Source of the DNA: Theobroma cacao
Taxonomy: Eukaryota > Streptophyta > Magnoliopsida > Malvales > Malvaceae
NCBI RefSeq assembly: GCF_000208745.1
Contig: NC_030851.1
Span: forward strand, 8,940,328 to 9,004,327
Direction: 5' to 3'
DNA: 64,000 nucleotides
The notes under the pieces were generated by a model. The model saw nothing but the letters and a program-made list of their open reading frames with translations. It made no database searches and was not told where the DNA came from. The position numbers and the translations under genes were made by a program. Below are positions 33,625 through 44,943 of this stretch, piece by piece (position 1 is the stretch's first letter; each line of letters opens with the position of its first letter).

Positions 33625-36557
33625 GGAAATCCCCAAAATTTCCTCGGAATTCTCCAACTTCTCTCAAACCCTAGCTCTCTCCCCTTTCCCGGGGCTATGG
33701 ATGCTCATACTTCACAAACTTCCCCCCTTTTCCAACTTCTCAAATCGTCCCCTCCAAAATTAACCTAATTCACAAAATAATTCACCACAAAACGACATCA
33801 GCCAAATCAATGTAGGGTTTCACCGAAAAGAAAAAAACAACAAATCGAGAAGAAAGAAGGAAAGCATTCGAAATCCATCACGGTTTTCTAGGGTTTGAAG
33901 ACCGTGGAAATGTAAGAAACAATGTTTGGAATTAAGAAGAAGCTAAAAAGAGAAGAGAATTTACCGAGAGAAAATATAAGTGGGATAGATCGGGGTGAGA
34001 GGAAATCGTGCAGGGAAGCTATAAATCGACGAACGTGAAGAACAGATCGAGAGAAACGACGACGAATTCCAGAGCTGTAGGAAGAGAAATCTTTGCGCCA
34101 AACAAACAGAAAGGAAAATTTCTCTCTCTCTCTTTTTATTTGGCTCTCCTATTATCTCTTTTTTTCTGTGTTGTACATGTTTCTTTCTCTCGCGTTTGTG
34201 TTCTTGGTCTGAAAGACGAAACCTTCGTGTTGTAAATTTTTTTTTCCTTTTTTTTTAATAAAAATTATTTTATTTTATCTTATTTTATTTTTTTAACGAG
34301 CTCAGCCCTCTTTATGATTGTGGATTTTATGGGATTTAGGGTGTGAAATGATAAAAGTACGAAAGTACCCCTTCTAGGCAATGAGATACGGAGGAGGAAG
34401 AAGAGGGAAGGACCGTATGTTGAATCGTATAAACATTACTGTCTAGTGGTGTTGTGATGGGACGTTTGGAGTTTTGGACCTCGGCCGTATATCTTCAAAC
34501 TTGGAGTCCTGAGCCCCTTGACTCCGACTCAAAGCCCTTTCCCGAATATCTCTTTTTTCTTTTTTTAACTTTTTTGTTATAATCAAATAAATCATTTTTC
34601 AATAAAGGATCTAATAAATTCTTAAAAGAAAAACTCCTCTATTGCATAAAAAATTTTAAATTAATTCAAATTCTTTTAAATTTCAAATCATTAAATTGAA
34701 AATATATTTATATTTCATCTAACTGGAAAAATTACTTTAATTTTGAACAAAAAATCATTCAATATATGTATCAAGCAACTGTAATACATGGAGAATGTTA
34801 GGTTTAATTACTACTAATAAAGTTGGTGGGGGTGAAAATGATAGATAGAGAGGGAGAATACCAAAATAAAAAATTAAGTCCGTCTCCAAACTGAGTCAAC
34901 AACTTGGGAATTATCGACCAAATCGAATGTTTTTCGTTGCGGTGCGAGGCAGGGGAAAGACGAGTTCCCTTCCAAATACTTGGCGTCGCCGTCGACCGGA
35001 GGAGTAGAGAATCAGAGAAAAGAACATGTAGAAGGAGGGTGTTTTTTGTCATTTCGGGGAGCTTACGGAGTTAACAAAAGTAGGGGAAGGGGAGGGAGAT
35101 ATGGGTAAGATGGGAGAGTTTTGGCGCTCAAGATGAGCGAAATATTTGAGGGGAGTTGAATGGAGGGACTCTCAAATACTGAGGTCATCATTGTTGTTGT
35201 GGGCTTATTATAAACAAATCAAGCATTCAGGTTGTTCAAAGCCCAATTTCTTGGAATTTTTTTGTGGGAAAAGTTTTTTGCCTTTATTCTTCATTGAGTT
35301 TTTCCATGGGTTATGATTCTTGTCCTAAGCCCAGCCGCCAAAGTCTCCTGTGCATGTCCATTCTTGCATCCAAATTCATGTTTCTTCGGATATCATTAGT
35401 CTTGTCAAAACCACCTGTCTCATTGAGTCAATTTAATTTTTATTAAAAATAAAATAAGTTAAGTTTAAAATTTTATATTCATATTAAAATTGAATTTAAA
35501 TAGGTCAATTCATTTAATCAGTAAATTGTCTCATATTGAGATAAGACAATTTTGTTAGTCAAAAAAATAAATTAATTAATAATTTAGTTACCAATAATAT
35601 TACTTATTTTATATATTTTAATATCTTTAATATTTATTTGTCAAATTCATAATTTTAGTTAAGATTAAAACTCAATATCTCTTTTTCTTTCGTAACAATT
35701 AATATTAGATGGTAAATTGATAATGATTCAAACTTTAAGACATCATTGCTGTCCAAATAAGATTCAAATGTTTTGTTTGAAGATGAAGATTGAGGAGGAC
35801 ATAAATGAATCTTAAAATTTCTATTTATTTGGTTATATACTTGTGTTTATGGGATTGTAATTTGTGTTAAAGATTGAAGCTTTATTTATATTTAATATAT
35901 TTTATTTACTTATTTATATTTGATATAATTTATTTATTTTTAACTTGTTTTTATTATTCAATTTATGGATTAAATCATGAAACAATTTTATTGATAAGGA
36001 GTTTGTTAGGTAAAATTGTTAAAATGATTTTTTTTCTTTTTTTTAAAAAAGGATTAAGCTGACCCAACCCGACCCATGAGCTGACAAGGGGTGGGCTGAG
36101 TTGGGATTTAGATGATTCATGTAAAAAATAGGCTGACTCGATCCAACTCTTATTTTCTCAACCCACAAGGGTTTAGGTCTGGCTAGGTTGAGCCAACTCA
36201 TATTAACACCTCTAACTATCATGCTTAGTAAAGTCAAAAGTGGCATTACTATTAAGGCGGATAAAGTAACGAAAGGAAATTTATGAATTTAGAGATTTGA
36301 TATGTCCTTAAAATATTCAAACTTATTAGTGTAAGTGTAATCGAACCAAGATTAGACAATATATCATGGAGCTTAAGCTTCCATTTGATTAAAAAAATGC
36401 ATGAAAAAATAGATAAAACTTGAATTATGGAACTAGTATTATTTTTGTTTATTTATGTTTATAAAAGTTTTAAAATATTCAAATATGCAATTAGATTTGT
36501 TAAACCATTAAATTGAACATAAAAATGTTAAAATTCAAGTTAACACGTTATTTAAGC
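33625..36557. other. ATXR3 upstream region and intergenic DNA
   Basis: 33625-34250 is the 5' UTR/promoter side of ATXR3, with CT-rich stretches (34120-34200) and a possible donor at 33960 for a 5' UTR intron. 34860-35160 is a GC-richer island with no supported ORF. 36050-36220 holds a short remnant rich in CAACCC/GGGTTG words like many decayed plant repeats. The rest is AT-rich with nothing recognised. Confidence 0.4.
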
Positions 36558-37798
36558 CAAGGGCGAAGCTTTCCTGTAGAATGGGGGGGCCATGGCCCCT
36601 TTAAAATTCTAAAATTTTTTTACATACTAAATAATTTTTTTTAATTTTTTTATAACTTTCTTAATGGCCTCTCCAAAATAAATTTTTATTTAATAATTAA
36701 TACAAATAAAGAAAAATAAAATAATTTCATATGCTTAACTCAATTTTAAAGTTTTTTTTATTTTTTTTAATTTATATTATTATTTTTTATATTTATTTAC
36801 TTATTTATTTCTATTCTATTTACTCATATATTCTAAATCTCTATAGATTTTCTTTCACAAATTTATACAAACTATCGATCATATTTTTTTTTCTTTTGTT
36901 ATGTCATATATGGATTCCATCTTCTACTTGTCATATTCTTTTTTTTTCTGTTATGTGAATTTTATTTTTTATGATTTTAATCTTTAAAAATAAATAAATT
37001 ATTATGTAATTTTTAAATATAAGTTGCAGTGTTGCACTGTTACTTATAACTTCATCAATATTTTTTTTTATTTAAAATAACCAATGTATTTTAACATGTA
37101 TGTTGCAAACTTAAGTAACAAGGATATACATATAAATTGATAGAATGAAATAATTGTATTTTTTTCAATACAATTTTATTTATTATATTTATTTTTAATG
37201 ACTCTCAAAATAATTTTTTTTTAATAACTAATTTTATTCTTCAAATTATTTGATAAAATTAGAGTTATTATGGATAGCATATTGCTAGTTAAGCCTAGCA
37301 AATAAATTATAAACTAATATATTAAGCGTATCAAATTTGCAATAAAAAATAAAAGTGAGTATACTATTGTAAACTCATTAAGTTTTAATATAAATTTAAG
37401 CATATCATAACATTATATCTTAATAATCCAACCGAATAGCCTATTATAACATATTATATTTCAATAGTTCAATCCAATAACTTAATATTTTAATTAGCAA
37501 TTTAATAGGTAAATAGAAAATAAGAGGAGAGTTAGGACACACAAAGTAAAGAGGCAATTCATTTAAGTTTGAAAATTTATTTTCTCTTCCTTTCTTGTGT
37601 GCAAAGAGTGAAAGAGACTCATTTTATAGTTTTATTTAGTCATATATATAAATGACACCATCATTACTATTAATGTCTTTTGAATTTTATTTAATCTTTT
37701 AAATGAGTGATAATTGAATTATATATAAAATTCTCTTGAATTGTTTAATGTCTCTTTCTATTTGGCCCCTTTTTGAAAATGCTTTAGCTTTGCCCTTG
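36558..37798. mobile_element. Non-autonomous hAT element with 8-bp target duplication
   Basis: Left end CAAGGGCGAAGCT and right end AGCTTTGCCCTTG form 13-bp inverted repeats with one mismatch. Immediately outside are ATTTAAGC (36550-36557) and ATTTAAGT (37799-37806), an 8-bp target duplication with one mismatch, the hallmark of hAT transposition. Next to the left TIR is TGGGGGGGCCATGGCCCC, and near the right end is TTGGCCCCTTTTT, a subterminal repeat of the same kind. The 1.24-kb interior is AT-rich without a transposase ORF, so it would need a helper in trans. Confidence 0.85.
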
Positions 37799-37894
37799 AT
37801 TTAAGTTCAACTCAGCAATGAATAAGTTGAACTCGAATATTCATCAAACAATCTTGAATAATTCATAGATAACTCTGTTTTATATATTTAGTTA

Positions 37895-38347
37895 ATATAA
37901 TATCTAAAAAAGTTTTTAAACTATTTAAAATAATTTAAATAAGTTCTTATACCTTTATTACATTCAATCGAGCCTTCATTTTTTTATTTTGAGTTAAATA
38001 AGTCTTTATGACTGATTGTTTACATAGTCAAAATATCATTTATTATTTTATGCCACATGGTATTAATATGACACTAACGTAGCATGTTGACAAATCACAA
38101 TAAATGATAATGTGGTATGATGAAATGACCATATAGCATTTTCTCTCTCCATATCAATGCCACATCAATGGCACATAGATATAAAATGACAATGGACATT
38201 TTGATTAATAACAATTAATCAACCATTAGTCATGAGGGCTTATTTGATTGAAAATAAAAAGTATAGAGACTTGATTTAACATACTAAAAAATAAAGACTT
38301 AGTTGAATTTTTTAAATAGTTTAGGGGTTTTTTTTAGAATTATGTCT
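37895..38347. mobile_element. MITE-like element, copy B of the family at 13541-14058
   Basis: Begins near ATAATATCTAAAAAAGTTTT and ends near TTTTTTTTAGAATTATGTC. The ends are inverted over about 150 bp. It shares with copy A the order TTTAAATAAGTTCTTATA / TTACATTCAAT / ATGCCACAT / GGGCTTATTTGATTGAAAAT. Borders are approximate because no clear target duplication is visible. Confidence 0.6.
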
Positions 38348-38862
38348 CATTAATTTTATTAAAAAATTTACAATTTATATTGAATCATTGAATGTTATTA
38401 AAAAATATTAATAATTATATCTAAATTATCCATTCACAATGAATTTAAAAAAATCAAAAGACAATTGAATTTAGACTATAAAAAATTTTCAAATTCCTAA
38501 TTTTAACAACATGTTAGGTCGAAATTTTAATGAAGATGAATGCAAGCCCTTACGTGGCAAATTGGTTCCATGTCGAATATCAATGATGATATCATGATAG
38601 TATTCTATTTTACAACCCATTCATTAAAAACTAAAGCAAGAATATGTGTCCTTTAGTGATGCAGCAATGCCATATCTAATGTCCCATTTCCAAGTTTAAA
38701 CACCATTTCTTTTCCTGTGGGTGTGGTAGAACTTCCGCTTAAACTACCAGTTATGGTCATGCTATTAATAGATCATGTAATTATGGCCAAGGTGCTAGTA
38801 ATTCTCTAACAATTGAGAATAATAGATAAGGAGTGGATAATTCTTAACCAAACAGTTGAAAA
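38348..38862. other. AT-rich intergenic stretch
   Basis: No gene, repeat or structured element recognised. Confidence 0.4.
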
Positions 38863-41800
38863 ATGAGGAAAGATGTGATAGATGTTGGTGATAAGGAGGT
38901 TTTATCTATTTCATATAGAGCTAGTGCTATTTTCAAATTTATTGAAGCAAGTGCAGTTGAGAAAATCTCCTTGAAAATGTGGCTATCAAAGAATCCTAGT
39001 CAACTTCTACCGTATATATTCTATTCAATTAACGATTCATCCAATGATGGTCTGGTTGCTACTAATGAGAAAAGTGGTGCTTCAAAAAGAAGTCAGGCAG
39101 AAGGGGATTTGGTTACTGTCAATGGAATTGAGGGTGATGGAGGAGAATTGCCTAGTTACAATAGGGAAAGGCCTCAAACTCATGCCAAAAAGGTTCAGAA
39201 TGAAGCTAATACTAGTGGATCTTTATTACAACTCCTTAAGAATAAGTTAGAGCATCCCTAAAATAAAACTACTTCATAGATCTAAAAACCATTTAAAGCA
39301 CAAAAAGAGACCATAGACAGATATATGCTGGTGTTTGGTATGGTTGATGATTTTTTTCTTCAAGCTCTGCTTTATTGACTATAATGAATAATCTTCATTG
39401 GGTTCAATTTTTTAGGTATCAACTACACTATCTCAAGCAACGTTGAAGGTGAATTCTATGGAAAGAAAAATTCTCTAAAAAAAACAACCAACTATAGCTA
39501 ATGCTATGAGTGAGTTAGTTGAGCTGCCTAAACTGTAGCATCGTCTAAAACCCCTTGCTCAATTTGATGGAAGTCTAAAGGTTTGTGAACCTTGTTTTTG
39601 GCCTTTCATTGACTTTTTATTACCTTTTGTAATGAAGATCGAAGAATTCGCCATTTTCTTTCTCTTTTCCTATTTTTCTAAATTTAGAAATTTTAAATGC
39701 TATGACTTTATGTTTGTTTATAAAACACGAAACCATATAAATAGTATTACTTGAATCAACTATGGAACTTCTTCTATAAAAATTGAAGCAATTAGATGTT
39801 AGCAGCTGTTATTCTCATGTTTTGGTTGAACTTGATTTTTAGTAAAAAGAAACTGATATCACTGATTTGGGGAATTTGATCATTCTTGAATATAGGCGTG
39901 TGGTTCATTTATATATGTTCTAACTAATTTTTATGCCCAAGACAAAACAGTAACTACATTTTGGTGTAGACTATGATAGTATATTGTATGTATTTTAAGT
40001 GCATGTATGTCATTTTAATAGTCGTCTTACTCCAAATTAAGAATTTAAGTTATCACTTGGTGACTGAACAATTAGATTTGAAGATTCTGTTGTTTAGTTG
40101 GATGTGAGTAATTTTGTATTCTTTTCTAGTTTATTTTTGAATTCTAGTTCTCTACATATTCATGTAGTTCATCATCTAAGTGTTGGGCTATCATAAATCA
40201 TTTAACAAGCTTGATGAGAATGGATTTCATTGTAGTAATACTATCATTAATTCCTCTTTTAGCTAGATTTTATGGAATTACTGGTGGGTCTTATGACTTA
40301 TGAGTCTTTATTTGAATTGATTTCATTCTTTTTCATAACTCATCTACATTTTCCATTCTTCTTACTAATAGAGTTTCCTTTTATAAACTAATCACAAAGA
40401 TGCACATTTTTTCCTCATAAATATTATTTAGTATCAAGTAATGGAGATTCATGTTATCATGAGAGAATTCTCAATTAAAGATAATATTGCATCAATTGCT
40501 TGGTGTTAGTCCGAAGTTGTTGAATCCCAGATGTTAATGTTTGATACAATTTGGGTATTATACTTTTTTGTTAACCTTTTTAAATTTCTAATTTTAAAAT
40601 AGGTGACAAGGTTCACATGGTGAAAATATTTATTATATGATGTTCATTAGAAAGGCAGTTTTGAGAGGAAAGGAAATTATAAGTTCTTATCTTGTGAATG
40701 AGAACATAACAGTAAGGAAATACTGTAACAAATTCACCATATATGTGCATAATCTTTAGTTTTATTGTTGATGAAGTAAATAAGGTCTGTGTTAATGATA
40801 AAAGGTCCACTGTGGTGGAAGTATTTTCTGAAATGTTTTTGTTATTATTCTCTTCAAGAGGGGATGGATTAAATTTCGAAATATAGTCATATTAGTTCAT
40901 GATCTTACATTTGGTTGCTTACTTCATACTCTTGTTCTTCCTTTATTTGATGAGATTACATATATAAATAGAAATTACAAGATATCCAATGGATCATTAC
41001 TTAATATATAACATAATTATTATATACAAGAAGAAACCAATGAATAAACTAAACAAACCAACATAAAGTTGGAAAACGCCCACTCATAATGGGATTTAAA
41101 ACTAGGTCTTAACTCCTAAAGATGATTTTTTTAGGAGGTCTTTTGACACAAGCTTCATGAAGCTGTGTTAATTTTCTTGCTAACATGCATGAAATCTAGG
41201 CAATTTCATCATGGATCATGCCAATATTTTTCATTAACTTAGGAAATAAAGTTAGGTGTGTCTTCTTATGAACTTCAACTTTTCTTTTGTCTTAACTCTA
41301 AAAACAATTGAAGTATATACTACAGAATGAAAAATGACTTTATAAATTGAAAAAGCTACAAAAATATTTCAAGTTAGAGAAATTTAGAGAAAGAGAATAT
41401 GCTGTAATAATCATGCATATCTCCCATTTTTTTTTTCAATCAGAGTATTGATGATGTGTCTAATAGTTGTTAAGTAGTTTTTTTTTTTCTTACTCTCCCC
41501 CCTTCCCTCCCTTTTTCTTTTCAATTATATAACAAATCACATTGATGTTTATCATTTGGTTTGTTCTGTATTTCGATAAAGGGGCTTTTCTTCACCTTTA
41601 AGCAGGATTTAGGGGCTTACGCCCTCTTTAAATGGTGTTGGAAAACATTGTTTGATGGTGTTTATCCACAAGAATCAGTATATATTTAAGTTTATTTTTG
41701 ATCATGCATCTTTTTAGGTCTTTAGAAAATATTTTCTTCCCAAAGTTTTCCTCTGATGTACATTAATAATTCTTCATATTTCTTTTTGGCTAACACTATC

Positions 41801-42620
41801 TTTCCAAAGTTTTTTAGGGGCATGAGTTATCCCAAAGAAAGATAAGTGTACATTCCTCCTGTTTGATTATTTATATTTTTGTTGTGCCTTTATTATATTT
41901 ATGTTGGTAATGTATCTTTTGCTTCCTTAGTTTCCAAGGAACGATCCATGGATGGCGCTACAATCAATAACCTTGGCTTTGGTTATTCTTTAAATAGGTA
42001 ATGGCTTTCTTCATCACAAGTGTATCAAACTTCCAACCAACTAAACTTGTATGTGTGAGAAAATGGTAAATTTATATTCACTATCTTAGTTTTTATTGTT
42101 CATGTTTGCCATTCTCTAGAATGGCTTTATTTCTTACATTTCTTTTCTAATTTGCACACAAAAATCAGATTTAAAGAAAATGCAGCATTACAAGGATATC
42201 TGAATAATAACCTTTACAACTAGACTGAAAAAGAAAGGACAAGTGTTCGGTTCATTTCCTCCATGCTAGAAGTGTAATATAGGTTTTTTACATTTGTTGC
42301 CTAATGTAATTGCAACTCATTTTCATGAAAAGTTGCCTCTTTTAAAAGTCAAGCACTATATAAGCATGCAATTTACACATAAAGAATCAAGGGTAGGATC
42401 ATGAGCTAATATCCTAAAAAATATGCAACATAAGAATTGGAGGGGTAATAAGGGTGATGAGATGAAGGAACAACAATCTTGAAGACCAAAACCTATTACT
42501 TGGTGCAAACCATTAGAAGAGCCACATTCTGCTTCATCTGATTCTTTAATTATCTAAAGTAAGAAGGTGGTTTCTACACTTGAGCTAGCCCAAGCATGCT
42601 CAAAATCTACGTCTGATCCA
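38863..42620 (+). pseudogene. Possible decayed multi-exon gene of unknown family
   Basis: Four exon-like islands lie in order on the plus strand: 38863-39261 (132 codons, MRKDVIDVGDKEVLS to LLQLLKNKLEHP), 39416-39581 (AG border, QATLKVNSM to LAQFDGSLK, then GT; two internal stops), about 41931-41998 (ERSMDGATINNLGFGYSLN between AG and GT) and about 42470-42620 (PITWCKPLEEPHS to KKVVSTLELAQACS, with a stop). The peptide composition looks like real protein, unlike the AT-rich surroundings, but stops interrupt two of the islands. I do not recognise the family. It may instead be several unrelated chance ORFs. The DNA between the islands is AT-rich and featureless. Confidence 0.35.
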
Positions 42621-42868
42621 AAGTAGTTGAGTTAAATTTCCTAATCCCTAAGGTGCATGCAAGGATCCAATAGTCAATTACCCATCTTCATCCCTCACAA
42701 ACATATGTGTGATTTAAGACAAGGCACCACGGGCATGCTCGCATCTATTCTTGGATAGGAAATGTTATCATGTACAATTCTTATCAATTGTTTTATAGTG
42801 TTGGGCATTCAGGCATTATACTCGACCCATTTAAAGTGTGAAATGTGATTTGTTAATTCAAATATTAA

Positions 42869-44943
42869 TGATGCATACACTTCTCTGATTGTGTAAAGCA
42901 TGGATTTCAAAAATTTCTTTAACAATGGAAGCAAGCAATCCAATTACACAAGCGGAAACACACATTATTATTATTGCAAGTAATATAATTACATCCAAGA
43001 AAAAAATTAAAATAAGAATCTATTAAGTAAGAAAACCATACCTTTATTTTGATATTCTTATTTTCTGACAACACCACACCAATGAATGATTTCTCGACCA
43101 AAAAAGTTTACCACTTATTCTTCAAGTATACTTTCAACTTGAACCTTGAGTGGACAAGGTGTGGAATGCAAGGCTACAAGATGGCAACTAAGTTTATTCT
43201 CTTTTCTTTGGAAAAGCTTGGAGGAGGAAAAGAAAAGAGATGGTTGAAACTTTTTTAAGAAAAAGTACATTCTATTATTTTCTTTCAATCTCTTCTCTTT
43301 TTATTAAAACTCATGCTTCAAAAGTTTAATCAAAATGAAACACCTTTGAATCAATCTTGACTATCCATTCAGAGTTATGGAAGCATCAAACATGCTCCAT
43401 AATTATCAAAATAAAAATTAAAAAATAAATAATTTAATTCTTTAATTATCTTTAGAGTTCTTGATAAAATAAAACTCCTTATTGAATAATAACTTTTATT
43501 TTATTATTATCCATCTTTATTTAAAAAGAATTAATAATAAAAGAGTAATAGTCAAATATGGAGTCTCTTTTATCAACATGGATGTCTAGATTCATTTTGT
43601 AAAAATCCTCCTAATATTATCTTAATTTAAGGTAACTCTTGTCTGTAATTAAGACAAAAAAAAATATTTTATCTTGTCTAAATTAAGACAAATATGTTTT
43701 CTTGACTAAATTAAGACAAAAAATATTTTTCTTATCTTAAATTAAGGCAAACATATTTTCTTGTCTAAATTAAGACCAAACATGTTTTCTTATCTAAATT
43801 AAGACAAACATGTCAAAGTTGTCAATTTTGTACACAATTTAATTAAACAAATTAAAACACGCATTCCAACTTAAACAAGTTGAATTCTACGAAGCTAAGT
43901 GGGGAATCTATTTGGACATAGATATTCCAAGCTCCAATAAACTTAGAATTATTCTTAATCTCATTAAAAATAATTCAAGCTTATTAACCATGAAATCACT
44001 CCACCATAAATTCATGGTTGCACTCTTGGATTAACTATAATTATAAGAAATAATTCAATATTTGATATTAATTATTAGTTGTCCAATTGCAAGCCTTATA
44101 TTGTGAACCTTCATAACCATCCAATGACAAAAAGTGAAATTACCGTTTTACCTTTTATGTCAATTTTGTCCCATAGTCTCAAATTTCATCCAATTAGTGA
44201 TTCAATACTCTAGATCTAATCTTTTGAGTATCCAGATGTGATGAGTAGCTAATTCATCAATCCATTGGGCCTAGATTAATCACCAATCTTCTTGAAATCA
44301 CTAGAAGTGATGTTAATGCTATGAACTCCATTATCTAGATATATGTTCCCAAATGTTCATCTCAATTATAATCCCAAAATACGGAGTCTAGATCAACGCT
44401 TTATGATGATCATGCTCATGGTAAATCAAAGATTATAAGGAGATTAAACACGAGTCCACTATCCATCAGGATTTCGATTTTCCTATAAGCAAATGCATAC
44501 GTGCAAGATCAAGATTTAGGTAACGGTAAAACTTAAATTTGATTATCATATGATTCCAGTTCATGTTATAGTGTTATTACTCGAAGTCAACCATTTCGAT
44601 GATTTGAGACTCATCATTCCCTTGAAATGAATCACATTCGTTTCGTTGGAAGTAATCTGGACACTACAGCCTTAACATAATAAAGTGACCAGCTTTATTA
44701 TATGGCTATGAACAATTTTTAGATTCAATTAAAATATATGTCTCTTATGTATGACTCTTCATACAAATGTATTTTAATATTTCAATAGAATCTTGGTACC
44801 TTAATAAATAGATAATGAATGCTTACTAAAATAAACTCTTCATCTTATTATCAAAATGTACTTTCATTACAAATAAATTCAATAAATTTAAACATGAGAA
44901 TATACTTGCTTTCCAAGGCACTATATTCTCAAAATTCCTAACA
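42869..44943 (-). mobile_element. Old copia-type LTR, possibly a solo LTR
   Basis: Read on the minus strand it starts TGTTAGGAATTTTGAGAAT at 44943, a typical copia LTR beginning. It has long unique U3-like sequence and probably ends near TGTATGCATCA at 42869. No pol sequence is found on either side, so a solo LTR is the simplest reading. The 5-bp flanks do not match (GGAGG on one side, ATTAA on the other), so the far border is uncertain. Confidence 0.45.
43638..43812. repeat. Degenerate tandem repeat of about 29 bp
   Basis: Five to six imperfect units of the type TTTTCTTGTCTAAATTAAGA (then CAAACATG), with period 28-30 bp and a longer first spacing, inside the LTR-like region. Confidence 0.8.

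Noticed and set aside
35120..35127. E2F site as a firm regulatory annotation
   Set aside because: A single 8-bp match with no gene downstream cannot be called a regulatory site; kept only as part of a finding.
43638..43812. Possible CRISPR-like array, because of regularly spaced repeats
   Set aside because: The units are degenerate and directly adjacent without unique spacers, in a plant nuclear LTR; it is an ordinary tandem repeat.
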